64,000 nucleotides of DNA, taken from Hyaloraphidium curvatum (Eukaryota; Monoblepharomycota; Hyaloraphidiomycetes; Hyaloraphidiales; Hyaloraphidiaceae). Position 1 is the stretch's first letter; each line of letters opens with the position of its first letter. Of this stretch, positions 46,183 through 56,999 are shown piece after piece. Where the stretch lies: contig JAIVFI010000028.1 in NCBI GenBank assembly GCA_025558095.1, forward strand, positions 310,001 through 374,000, given 5' to 3'. The translations under genes and the position numbers were made by a program. The notes below the pieces were generated by a model. That model worked only from the letters and a program-made list of their open reading frames with translations. It made no database searches and was not told where the DNA came from.

Positions 46183-47423
46183 TCAAAGATCGTCGGGCAC
46201 TGGTGTGCCTGCCAGGGCAGCGTATGCCGCTGCGGCCGCCGCTGCCTTTGCGCGGGCAACCTGCGGTCTCTCTGAGGAAAACCATCCCGCGACGACGATG
46301 GAGCTGCCGCTGATCGTCTTGAAATGCAGGGGTCGAGTCTGCCATTTTCGCGGCCGGATGCTGGGGTCGGACAACAGGACCTTGGGCTTTGCCGGCTTCG
46401 GTCCCGGGCTGCAGGCTCGTCAGCCAGACCGCCGACACGAACGAACGCGCGACACCCACGCCTCCTGCTCCACCTCCACCTCCTCGTCCGCCGCGTCCTT
46501 GTCGGCTTTCTTGCGCCTCTTCTTCTTCTTCCCCTCGGCGGCAAACTCGTCCAGCAGCCCCGCAAACTCGTCCTTGTTCTTCTTGGTCTTGGCCTTGTAT
46601 CGGTAGACCTTTGCACCGCTCCCGGGGCCCTTTTCGTCGTCCGTGTTGAATCCGGCGCCCTCTTCGGTCAGCGTGTTGTCAAGGTGAGGTGGGGGGATGG
46701 CGGCCGGAGGCGGCGGGGCCGGGAGCGCTGCGGACCGCGGCATAAGGCCAACGAAAACATGGATGCGAGTCCGAAACTCACGCAGTCCAAGATCCTCGGA
46801 TTTCATCTGGGCAAAAAGGTACTGCAGCACCTCGGAGTTGAGCCCCATGAAGTCTCGGAACGCGAGGTTCTCTCTCCTCTTGACCTTGTCCTCGGGCTGC
46901 CGACACGTACCCCGCATCAGAGGAGCCGCATCATCGCAGACCGCTCCGTAGACGCGACCGCACCATGTTGTTGTTGATCTGCCGCGTCAGCGCGACCCAC
47001 GCCCCCGTCGCGGTCTTGCCGTCGAATATCATCTTGTTCTGCGGCGCCGTCGCGGCCCGGATCTTGTACGAGCCATCGAGCACCGTCGTGACATACGACG
47101 CCCCCTTTTCCGAGGTCGGATCCGTCCAGTCGAAGTAGCGGTACGAGCTGCCCGCGCCGAACCCGGTCAACCGCGTCCCGGCCCGCCGCCGGCGCCGCGT
47201 ACCTCTTGAACCCCACGGGCTCCGCCCCCTCTTGACCCCGATGGAAGCGGCCCAGGGCAATGACCCACGAAATCTGCTTCTTGCTCCGGACGGGGAGGGG
47301 CTGCACCAGGGTCCGTGTGTTCTCGTCCGAGAACTGCAAATCGGCCAGGGACAGCAGCGATTTCGTGTAGACGATACGGTCCTGGGGAGCAGGCGCGTCC
47401 GACGGTCCGGCCTCGCCCTCCAT
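46183..47423 (-). CDS. FYR-domain (FYRN/FYRC) protein
   Basis: Four exons from the ATG at 47423. The FYRN domain reads WVIALGRFHRGQEGAEPVGF, then, across an intron with a GTACGC donor, KSSYRYFDWTDPTSEKGASY. It continues VTTVLDGSYKIRAA and TATGAWVALTRQINNN. The FYRC part reads RENLAFRDFMGLNSEVLQYL. FYR domains occur in MLL-type methyltransferases, JmjC demethylases and TBRG1, and pack into a single fold that likely binds chromatin. Here no enzymatic domain accompanies it. The C-terminal half is basic (EGKKKKRRKKADKDAADEE) and ends RPLHFKTISGSSIVVAGWFS. The last intron is best placed with a GTCGCG donor so that this end stays in frame; this join is less sure. Confidence 0.65.
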
Positions 47424-47705
47424 CGCAAGGAGTGTTGGGGGCGGAGCGTGGGATCGAATCCGCGCCGGCCCGCGGCGCGTCAACCGACTCCACCGTCACA
47501 TGCAGTGCCTTGGATTGCGAGGCACGCCAGCGAACGATGGAATCGAGGCGTAATTGCCTATAGACTGCTTCATCGGGCTCTGTGGGCGCGGACGCTCTCT
47601 CGGGGCCGCGACGGACGCCCGTTCCGGCCTGGGCTATCTGAGCGCCTCTCTCGGGCGTGCGACGGGGGCCGTTCCGGAGCCTGGGCTATCTGAGGGACGA
47701 GAGCG

Positions 47706-49023
47706 ATGCCCAAAACGGCGAAGAAGCGCGAAATACGAGACCACGTCATCGAGAACCTCAGGAACTTTACCTGGTGGGAAGTCTGGCGACACCCCTGGGC
47801 TGGATTCTTATCAGGCGGACAGCTACGACCTCCTCCCCATCTCTTACCGACTATGCGTCTTCGACACGTTGCTAATGGTAGGGACCGTGTTTTCAACTGT
47901 GTCTTGCCGAGCACTCAGGGCGGCTGGCAACACAGGTCACCAAGGCGCTCAACATCTTCCTCCAAAACGGCATCCACGCCGCCCCTCTCTGGGACTCGGA
48001 GCGCGGTTTCGCGGGCATGCTCACCGTGACCGACTTCATCAAGCTGATTCGGCACGAGTACCATACGCAGTCCTCCTACGAGTCCGCGATGGAAGAAATC
48101 CGACAGTGCACCATCCAGCAGATGAAAGGTGGTCCGCTCGGAGCGCCGGCGCGTGCTGCGGGGCTGAAGTTCTCGGGACTGCCGCTCCAGATATCCATCG
48201 GCGGAACCAGAGCCACCCGTCGAGCCTCCATTCTATCCACCCCATGAAATCCCTGTTCGACTGCGCGCAGAGCATGGTCAAGAACCAGGTGAACCGGATG
48301 CCCCTGGTCGACCGCGACGGTCACAACGAAATCGTTCTGGGCCTCGTGAGCCAGTACAAGGTGCTGCGCTTCATCGCTGCCAACGTAGGTTCCCCCGAGA
48401 CGACATTCCGGAAAGCACCTCAGACTTGCCCGCTGTCCAACCACAGTTCAACGACCCGGATCGAATGGACCTGGCGTTGAGGGACCTCAACATTGGAACT
48501 TTCGGCGAAAAGGTCGCGCGTGTCACCTACGATACCCCCTGGATCCAGGTTCTGGACATGTTCGTGCACCGTGGTATCTCCGCGGTGCCAATTGTCGATC
48601 ACAATGGTTAGTGTTGCCTGCGAACTTGTGCCCCGGAGCCGCTCGACTAAAGAGCGGGATGCCGCAGACGAGGTGCTCGACATCTACGAAAAGTACGACG
48701 TGATCGCGCTCGCAAAGGAGGGAGGCTTTCATGATCTCGACATTCCGGTCGGCGAAGCGGTGCGCTTCCGCTCTACGACAGACCAGAACCGCGTGCACAC
48801 GTGCACAATGTCGGACTCGCTGTTTTCGCTGCTCGAGGCGATCCGGGAGGCAAAGGTCCACCGGTTCGTCATCGTGGAGGAGCAACCCGCTGAAGCTGGG
48901 ACCAATAATGGGAGTAATGCGGCTCCTCCTGCCCCTGTTAGGAAGCTGATAGGGATCCTGACTCTTACGGACTTGCTGGCTTTCTTAGTTGGCCTCCATG
49001 TACCGCGATCTCATGGAGCATGA
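47706..49023 (+). CDS. SNF4: AMPK/SNF1 gamma subunit
   Basis: A six-exon model. Starting MPKTAKKREIRDHVIENL, it continues over an intron to TCYDLLPISYRLCVFDT, the family's first CBS motif. The four CBS repeats are visible: NIFLQNGIHAAPLWDSERG, NRMPLVDRDGHNEIVLGLVS, FVHRGISAVPIVDHN and HRFVIVEEQPAEAGTN. Asp residues that bind AMP or ADP are expected near the ends of these repeats. IHPMKSLFDCAQSM and LTLTDLLAFLVG complete the fold. The product senses energy charge for the SNF1 kinase. One intron (between QQMK near 48128 and SIHPMK near 48235) has no clean phase-matching donor, so that junction is uncertain. The end LHVPRSHGA may be read-through of a last intron. Confidence 0.85.
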
Positions 49024-49026
49024 TGA

Positions 49027-49976
49027 ATGGTGATGGAAATGGAGCCATTCATGGCGGCGTCGTCGATCAACCACAACAATCAATATACACGAGGTGGAGG
49101 CGCGATGGCCACAGAGGCGGTGCCAGACATGCTGCAGGCAGACGATGGGCAGCCTGGCACGCCCGCGGTGGCCGACGCAGGGCCTCCTGTCGCGTTCAAA
49201 GTCGCGTTTGGGAAGGAAGTCCATCAACTTTCATTACCTGGCACCTGTTCGGTCGGGGACCTGAAGAAGAAGCTCGAGGAGGCCACGGGCATCCACGCGA
49301 ATCTCCAGAAGCTCATTTGGAAGGGTGTGTGAGCCTTTGAAAACGGGAAGCTCTTGACGACGAACGGGATCCAGGCACGCTCAACGACGAGAAGCTCCTC
49401 AAGGACTGCCAACTGACGGCGACGTCAAAAGTCTTGATGATGGCGTCGAAAGTGTCAGACATTGTCACGGTGAACCTCCCGCCGGCTGCTGGCGCGTCGG
49501 CGGAGAAGAAGCCCTTGGAGGCTCTCGCGCGGTGGGAGACCATGACCGAGCACAAGAAAGTGATCGAAAAGGGTCCGCCGGAGGATGCTCCCGCCCCGCC
49601 CTCCGGCAACCTCCCCATTCCTCCGAACGGCATTGTGGGCCTGTTCAATCGGCAAGGCATCAAGACGAGGCTCACCTTCAAGCCCGCCGAGCAACAGGTC
49701 GTGATCGCCACGGCTGACCGCACTCAGGTGCGCATTCCGTCTTGACTTCGCTTAAGTCTCACAATCGTCGACGCTTCGTAGAAGGTCAGCTACGACCAGA
49801 TCAAAAACGTTTCGAGCCAGGCGATCTCGACCGTCAGGGACGGCAAGTTCCACATCCTCGCTCTACAGCTCGGACCAACGGAGAAAAGTCAATATTTCCT
49901 ATACTGGTTCCCGGCGGCCTACGTTCAAGCGGTTAAGGACGCCATCCTGGGGGAGTGGGAGACCTTCGGCTTCTAA
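49027..49976 (+). CDS. UBFD1: UBFD1 homologue (ubiquitin-like fold domain protein)
   Basis: Exons to 49324, then 49375-49727 and 49785-49976. The start is 49027 or, more likely, 49105. A ubiquitin-like domain reads FKVAFGKEVHQLSLPGT ... LKKKLEEATGIHANLQKLIW. Then comes the family-specific second half: KVIEKGPPEDAP, IVGLFNRQGIKTRLTFKPAE, VSYDQIKNVSSQ, LALQLGPTEKSQYFLYWFPA and AYVQAVKDAILGEWETFGF. This matches animal UBFD1, whose role (NF-kB, polyubiquitin binding) is only partly known. The 50-base first intron keeps the frame. Budding yeast lacks it. The first possible ATG lies 4 bases after the SNF4 stop. Confidence 0.88.
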
Positions 49977-50180
49977 GCATTTTGGCTTCGGAGTGGCGAA
50001 GGATGCAGTGTGGGGCCATGGCACGCCCGGTCGGGCCTGACGACATGCCTGAGGGTCCTGGAGGACACGGAAGCCTCGGACGGAGAAGTGATCGTTGTTG
50101 ACTCGGGGATCGACGATGTTGCAATGTTGCCCAAACGATACATGAGCGAACGCCCACTTCAGAGCACTCCCACGGCAACG

Positions 50181-50952
50181 TCAAGCCCGACGAAGCCTGA
50201 TCTCCTTTGCGAACAGAGGGATGCTCCTCGCCGGCTTCAAGTCCAAGTTGGCGTCCGGCGAGTTCTTCGCGCGCTTCTTCAGCATCTTCTTCAGCGTCTT
50301 GTAGAAGTAGTATTTCTGGACTAGCGGTGTGCGTTCCTCCAACAGGACCTGGGAGTGCGTCAGGCGACGTAGCAAACCATCGGCCGCCGCACAGCACCTT
50401 CATGTGGGCCACTTTCCGCGTCATTATGCCGAAACGCCCCCTCCCGTGGAAAAGCATGCTCTTCTGGTATCGACCCTTTCCAATGTACGCCTCCTTCACG
50501 TAGAGCTGGTCCGCGTTGAGCTTCGACACGTTGACCGCCGTCGCTTTGGCGTTGTACAGCATGTTGCGGACCTTTATCCGCGGCTTCTTGTGCGAAAAGT
50601 GCATCTGCGAAATAGCCTCGTCGATCGGCAGGCCGCGGATTTGCTGAGCCAGCTTGTTCAGCTTCTTCGGCGACACGCGGAAGTTGGGGGTCTGGTACTT
50701 CTGGGTCCGGGCGGGGATGTTGCCGCTGACCCGGAACCGCGGTCCGCGTTGCCACTTCCCCTTCTTCGGGCCTGCTGCGGTTGCGTCATCCTGCGCAGCA
50801 TCGCCGCCTGCTACGGCAAAGATGGGGGAGGCGGCAGACGCCGTCGTGTCCGAGCTGTATCGTGCGCGACATCGGCCCGCGAGAGCGACGGCGGGTGCCG
50901 CAGGTCCGACGTGCGAGTTCAATAATCGACAAGAAAGCCGAACTAGCGCCAT
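50181..50952 (-). CDS. MRPL22: Mitochondrial ribosomal protein uL22m
   Basis: Two exons from the ATG at 50952. The presequence MALVRLSCRLLNSHVGPAAP is followed by the uL22 core: FRVSPKKLNKLAQQIRGLPI, DEAISQMHFSHKKPRIKVRN, NMLYNAKATAVNVSK, and FHGRGRFGIMTRKVAHMKVL. The last runs across the intron (GTGCTG donor near 50403) to LLEERTPLVQKYYFY. uL22 lines the exit tunnel of the mitochondrial large subunit. The basic C-terminal KKMLKKRAKNS fits. Divergent from the p24 gene: start codons are 117 bases apart. Confidence 0.9.
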
Positions 50953-51069
50953 GATGCCCGAATCCTCGAGGGGGGATGGCAACGGATGTTCCTTCTGCAA
51001 AACATCATGATCATCACGCGCGCGCCACTCGGGGCTGAGCCGCTCGCGCTGTGTCCTGGAGACCTGATA

Positions 51070-52083
51070 ATGACGTCCGCGAGAAGAGGACGCGCAGGGA
51101 CGCGTCGGCATTTCGGATTGCTCGTGGCCGCGCTCTTGGTCGCGTTCTTTGGCGGGGTCCACGGCCTCAAGTTCGACCTTGAAGCAACGTACCCGGGATC
51201 GCTAGACCACCGGAAATGTGTCTCGCAATTCATTGCCAAGGACACGCTGGTCAGCGGGAGCGTGGAGGTCGGGGAGGGTCAGCACCAGCGGGTGGACGTG
51301 GAGGTACTTCCGACCTCTACCCTCGTGTCCCACCGCCGCTCACGGTCGAACGCCCTCCGATAGATTCTCGACGAAACCGAGAATCCGAACGTCTACTTTA
51401 AGAAGAACGACATCAACAACGAGGTCAAGTTCAGCTTCACGACGCACTCGCACGCGGACGTGATGTTCTGCTTCATGAACTCGATCGCCGACGGTGGGTT
51501 TCCGGGTGCGCGGTGGCTTGCACGGTCGCTTGACAATCTCTTTCGTGCCCGCGACCGACAGATGCCCAGCCAAACCCGCAGACCTTCCGCACCATCTTCC
51601 TCTCGGTCGACACGGGCGCGGAGGCCATGGATTACTCGGAGGTGGCAAAATCGGAGAAGCTCCGGCCCATAGAAATCGAGCTGAGGAAGCTCGAGAGCGT
51701 GGCGGAGGGTATCGTCACGGAGATGGAGTACATGAAGCAGCGGGAGGCGCAGATGCGGGACACGAACGGTGCGTGCGCCTGCAGGATCTTCCAGCCCTTG
51801 GCTGACCATCGAGGAACAGAATCGACAAACGAGCGGGTGCAGAACTTTTCTCTGCTGTCGATTGCCGTGCTCATAGGGCTCGGGGTGTGGCAGGTGCGTC
51901 AATCCTCCACTGTGCACTGTTGAGGCGGAGGTGTTGAGCTGACCACTTCATGTGTCCATGCTTTCTGTACGACGTTCTTCAAGGCCTTTACCTTGAGACG
52001 ATACTTCATCTCGAAGAAACTTGTGAGTGGGACGTTCCAGGACGTTGTGGCCCTTGCTGAGCCTGCACTGCCTGCAGATCTGA
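51070..52083 (+). CDS. ERV25: p24/TMED10-type ER-Golgi cargo protein
   Basis: Six exons: 51070-51303, 51364-51493, 51562-51768, 51820-51893, 51984-52022, 52078-52083; 229 residues. A signal peptide (FGLLVAALLVAFFGGVHG) ends before LKFDLEATYPGSLDHRKCVS, the start of the GOLD domain. Then VKFSFTTHSHADVMFCFMNS, MDYSEVAKSEKLRPIEIELR, a coiled-coil (YMKQREAQMRDTNESTNERV) and the membrane helix FSLLSIAVLIGLGVWQ. The tail is AFTLRRYFISKKLI. With splicing of a 55-base last intron the final exon is just ATC TGA, giving the KKLI end found in TMED10/Erv25. The protein packs into COPII vesicles and its KK tail recruits COPI. Confidence 0.9.
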
Positions 52084-52454
52084 AGTCGAACCACATGTGA
52101 CTGAATGAATACACGGAATGTCTACACAGCTGCTTTTCCCTCACGACGAACTAGCCATTGTGTCCGGAAGGCGCGCTCCCATGATCCCTGGACCTATAAG
52201 GTGCTGCCGACCTTTGCCCAGTCCAAAGATGCTCGATCCACGCTATTGGCGTTCAGATTACAAAAGTGTCGATTTACAATGGTAGTCTTCGGGTATTCTA
52301 CAGGTCTCGTTTATGTGTCTGCGTCCGGCCAGTCGCCGTTTTGTACAGGTATGGGTAGGTATGATTGTTCATCAGGGTCAATGCGGCAATTCGCCGAATG
52401 AAAATGGTCACAGATCCATCCCTCGCGTGCCCGAACGTCCGAAAGCTCGGCAGA
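52084..52454. other. Convergent intergenic region
   Basis: These 371 bases lie between the p24 stop and the CKS1 stop, in convergent orientation, and hold both 3' ends. They are AT-richer than the flanks. I see no coding pattern. Confidence 0.5.
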
Positions 52455-53065
52455 TCAGTTGGCCCTGACCGCCTCGGCCTGCTGGGTCTCTATGCTCTGC
52501 TGGCTCTCCGACTTGGCCGGCAGGTCCCGGCGAAAGACGAGGATGTGGGGTTCCGGTTCTGCAGGTCGCATTAAAAGGAGCCTACCAGCAATGGAGCTAC
52601 TGCGGCAACCCACTGTGGGTCATGTGGTGGACCCAGCCGAGGCTCTGCTTGATGCCGAGGCCCCTCCACTCCTGCTCCGTCAGCAAGTTCTCGCCGCCCT
52701 TCTGGGGAATCCACTTCGCAATCTGCTTTGGGAGAGCCACTGGGAGGGTGTGAATTCCGGTGCTAGGCCCTTCCAGCGCCGACGAATGCTAACCGTGGCG
52801 GTACTGAAGGAACGGGGTGGAGAAGAACCGGCACGCGTCCCCGGACCTTGTTAGCGACTCTGCCAAGGCCCTACTCGTCCACGCGCGTGGATCCCACCTC
52901 GTACTGTTCATCGGCATCTGCGGCAATCGTCAGTTGGGGTCGGCAGCGGCGCGACGTGAACCTACATCGCGACGAGTAGAATATCTCCTCCTCGTGGTCC
53001 CGGATGTCCATTTCCTTCTGCTGCGCATCCGTGAGAGCCTTCTTGTTCGTTCCTTTGCGATCCAT
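52455..53065 (-). CDS. CKS1: Cyclin-dependent kinase regulatory subunit CKS1/Suc1
   Basis: Exons 53065-52966, 52917-52898, 52803-52794, 52739-52614, 52558-52455; 119 residues. The product reads EEEIFYSSRYADEQYEYRHV, then ALPKQIAKWIPQKGGENLL and EQEWRGLGIKQSLGWVHH. It closes with MTHKPEPHILVFRRDLPAKS. This is the full Suc1/CKS fold, with the HxPEPH beta-hinge and the phosphate-binding Lys/Arg/Trp/Gln set. CKS1 docks CDKs to phosphorylated substrates and to ubiquitin ligases. Exon 3 is only 10 bases (TAC CGC CAC G) and exon 2 only 20. Both are required to keep the frame and to supply the conserved YEYRHV. The gene is divergent from the SET gene. Confidence 0.92.
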
Positions 53066-53434
53066 TGCCGCGCGCTGCCCGAATCCGCCGGAAGTTTGGA
53101 ATGATTCGAGGCCGCCCTTTTGCGGTTGGAGGGCACGGCGCTGCGGCGGCCGCGGATCACCTCACGGCTCTGCCTTCCCTCCCCGGAACCGCTCACCGGA
53201 CGATGACGGACCATGATATGTGGTTCGAATAATTGGCGAAAAAAGGATCGGAAGCATTCGATTGCTGCCTCGGGGGAGATCCTAGCTCGGGACATTTGGG
53301 ACCGCCGGTTGCGGGTTGCAGTTGGGGGATGGCCGCGGTGGCAGCGGTCCAGCCCGGGCCGGCAGCTCCGGAGCAGAATGGGCCGCGTTCTGAAGGCAGG
53401 CAGGCTCAGCAGCCAGCTCCCAACGCGTCGGGGA

Positions 53435-56400
53435 ATGGGATCTCCTTCCGAGGTTCGGTCGCCCAGGGAGACGCACCGGGCCGCCAGCCTCACCGGCATC
53501 GTTGGGCTCCTAGACCTCTCCGATTTCGACGACATTTGCTGCGAGGTCGTTTTGGACAAGCTGCATCTCAATTTCCGGACGCACAAGATGAATCCCGCGT
53601 TCGCCGACTACCCCTTCTCGACCGATCCCCCGCCGGCGAACGGTTTCGTGAACACCTTCCTGCCGATCCTGAGGGAGAAGGTCGTAAACGGCAGGAGCCC
53701 CCAACAAGCCGTGGATGCCTTGATCAAGATCATGAACACGGACAGGTAAGGGGGGCTGAACGGAAGCGCCGTTGTGGCCTCACGAATGTACAGGCCGTCA
53801 CCGAGCGAGTTTGCGAGCGAGCGCGTCTTTGGCCCCTTTCCCGACTTTTTTCACAACAAGAAGCCGTCTCAAATCGAGCAGTTCAAGGAGTGGGTTCCGA
53901 ACCGACCCTTGCGCATGCTTTCCCTAACGTGGTTCCCGCGCTAGGCACGCGAAGCGCTACCTCGCGATGTACCTTCCCAGCGCGGGCTACGAGATCTCGC
54001 GGACCTACCGCTACACCAGCAGCGGCAAGGCCGAAGCATGCATCGTCGCCACCCGGAAATGGCAGCCAGGCGACGAAATGCACTTCTGTTGCGGCCTGAT
54101 TGCCGAGCTGACGGACGAGGAAGAGCAATGGCTGAAGGACAGGGACTTCAGTGTCATGTTCTCCGTCAAGGCCAACTGCATGTGCCTCTTCCTTGGTCCG
54201 GCTCGGTTTGTTAACCACGACTGCAGGCCGAACTGCAAGGTGCGAGCTTGTGCGTGCCTTCCTTGCGCGTACTTGGCTTACGGGCGTTCCTGCAGTTCAT
54301 GGCCCACGGGCAGGGGGGCATCATGTTCAAGGTGATCAAGGACATTGAGATTGGCGAGGAGATCACGGCGTTCTACGGCGAAGATTACTTCGGGGACGGC
54401 AACAGCGAGTGCCTGTGCGCCACTTGTGGCAGGTGGGACGACAGTCATCGCGGCTCATTCCATCGTGACGCATTCGTTTCGCTCAGAAATGGTCGCGGAG
54501 GCTACCGAAACGAAGCTGAGAACATCGCGCAGGACAATTTCCAGCTCTCGACGGCCCGACCGGCGCGGATGCAACGGTTGGGAAAGCCGAAGGAAGGGGA
54601 GCTGGACGTTGCGGGCACTTTCCGGAAGCTTCTGCGACAGGGAGATGAGAACTCGGCGGATCAACGCCTCTGCTTGGACTGCAAGACGCCGATCAGCATT
54701 CACGAGCGCACGCCGGTGAACGGCGAGGAAGTCACCAAATGCTTCCGATGCATTCGCCATATGGCTATTTTCCAGCAGACGTGGCCCCACAGGAAGCCGT
54801 ATCACGAGGGATCATTCAGGGTTCGTGTGCTCCTAGCCGTCCGAAGGACAGGCATCTCATGCGTCGATCCATGCAGCCCGCACCGGTTCCCAAGGTTCGA
54901 CGGGTGCCAAAGCAACTAGGGGAAGCCATGGATATGGGCCTCGAGTTCGGGGCGGATCTGGAGGACCTCGTGGGCCCCAGTTTTGCTCTTCCTCCGGATG
55001 CGCTTCCTTTCAAGACCAGCTTCAGCGTTCCGGATGGTGCGGATGTCACGGACATCCCGTCCATCGGGTCGTTGCGCGTCGGTACTGTTGTCGTGTTGAC
55101 CAAGCCCCTCGAAGGGCACAACTTTGACGTCGCAACCCACATTGCCATTGTTGGCCGCGGTGGAGCGCTGGAATTGCTGGAGCCGGGGCGTAGCTACTTG
55201 CACCTCGGGGCGGATTTCAGATACCCTCTGGACATTATGCGCGAAGTCGGCCATTCGGTGTCGTCGGTCTTCCAGGTCGAAGACGGACGGGATCGGCCTG
55301 GTGGGGAGTTTTGGGACGATGAGGAGCAGGCTCACCTTTACGGCGACGAGGACGAGGTTATGGAAGATTGCGCACAGGATGATGCTGGAACGGACGACCG
55401 TCCGGACTGCTCCGTCTCTGAGGACAACGGGGATACGGATACTGTGGCCATGACCGAGGAGAGCGACCTGCTGTTGGATAGGAGAGCTGTGGAAGGACGG
55501 GATACTCGATCTCGGTCACGAGACGAGGACAACGTCGATGATGCTGCGCGCGTGGCTGTAATGCTGAGGAACCTCGCCAGCGTCACCGTGCCTTTGCAGA
55601 CGGTCGAGAGGCGTGGGGTGTCGGGCATTCGGGCCGGTGGTGAGTTCGGTTCTTGATTCAACAGGGCACTTTCTGACTTTGGCGAATGACGCAGGCGAGA
55701 GCAGGCGAGTCGTTTTCGTGGATCCAGGCAACGACAAAGCCCTGTTTTGGTGGCCGGCGATTGTGAGCACGCCCTGCTCTCCGTTGCCACTTTCGCCTGA
55801 CGACGAGATGCCTGTATGCAGATTGTTCCGCCAGCAGAAATCGACGACAAAATGCCGCGAGTACAAGAGGGACAAATCCTCGTCAAGTACTTTGAGGATG
55901 GGTCGTTGTGAGTTCATTCGGGTCCATCATCCGTCCTTCCTACGATGCTTTGCGCACTCCAGCTCCCACGCGTTGACGCCTAAAGAGGATTCGTTCTTGG
56001 TGTTTGATCCCGCGCAAGAGCCGTACACGTATTGGGCCGAGAAGTTTGGGGACAAGTTCCTTGATCACCAGGCGGTGAAGAAGGCGAGGCAGTTCCTGGA
56101 AGATGGCCGCCTTCCTGCCAAGTTCAAGGTCAGATCGTGCTATTCGTACCGTTTAGTCTACGACTGACAGCTTTGGGCACCAGTGGGCGTATTGGGAGGA
56201 AGAGGACCGGGATGCAGCAGGAAAAGCTCAGGTAGGACTCTGCCTTTCGCAGTCTTATCATGCGGGACGCGCTGAACCGCTCGCCCAGTATTTCTCTCTG
56301 CTTTCGTCTCTGCCCGCTCCGGATTCAAAGAAGAACAAGAGCACCGGTAGCTTCGTCGCAAGCTTTGGTTTTTCGATCCGACTAAAACGAGGGACTCCCA

Positions 56401-56896
56401 GAACCCTTGGACGCCTTTCCAGTTGAGAGCCCTACCATTGCCGCTGGCCCGGAAAGGAAGCCGAAGCCGCCTCTTCCAACCACCGCTTTGAGCAAAGTGC
56501 GTCTCGCGCACGTAAGACGCCGCCTCATTCGCTTATTGTGCGCTCCAGCTCTACGCCAAGTCGACGGACGGATTGCTGTCTCTTCAGGACCCGGAAGTCG
56601 CCGGCTTGATACCCTACCAGTCCGGGCAGATTGTGGCATGCCAAGTTCCCGGGAGCAGGGGCACGATTGGCTGTGTTTTCTTGGGGGCACGTGTGGAGAA
56701 GGATGGTCTTGGTTATCGGCTGTTCTACTCCGTTCGGCCGTGGAGCCTTGGAATTTGCGGTGCCGTCGAGCTTGAGCAAGGTGACGTTTTGGGAGGATAC
56801 ACGGCTGGCTTGAAATCTGTCGGTGAGTTTCTCGAAGCTTCAGACAGGTTGCGCCTAAGCTTTACCCTCGAAGCGATGAGCAAGGTGCGGATGTAA
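53435..56896 (+). CDS. KMT5/Set9-like SET-domain methyltransferase with PWWP-like domain
   Basis: A gene of about ten exons; other ATGs at 53213 and upstream are possible. The N-terminal helical part (LSDFDDICCEVVLDKLHLNF) and HAKRYLAMYLPSAGYEISRT lead into the SET domain: EACIVATRKWQPGDEMHFCC, DFSVMFSVKANCMCLFLGPA, RFVNHDCRPNCKF and GEEITAFYGEDYFGDGNSEC. Post-SET cysteines (CLCATCGRW) follow. This is the layout of SUV4-20/Set9, which di- and trimethylate H4K20. Later exons add VVFVDPGNDKALFWWPAI with VKYFEDGSFSHAL, a PWWP-like fold (WWP core). The last exon is ALSKLYAKSTDGLLSL to the stop at 56896, unrecognised. Several exon joins near 54820 are tentative. Confidence 0.82.
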
Positions 56897-56999
56897 TCTT
56901 CACGGATGGCTGCTGTACAGTAATGATTTGATACCCATCGTCTGCCAAACACGTCTTTTGCGCCCACGGTCGTCCCAACATCAAGCACCGCGTCCGCTG

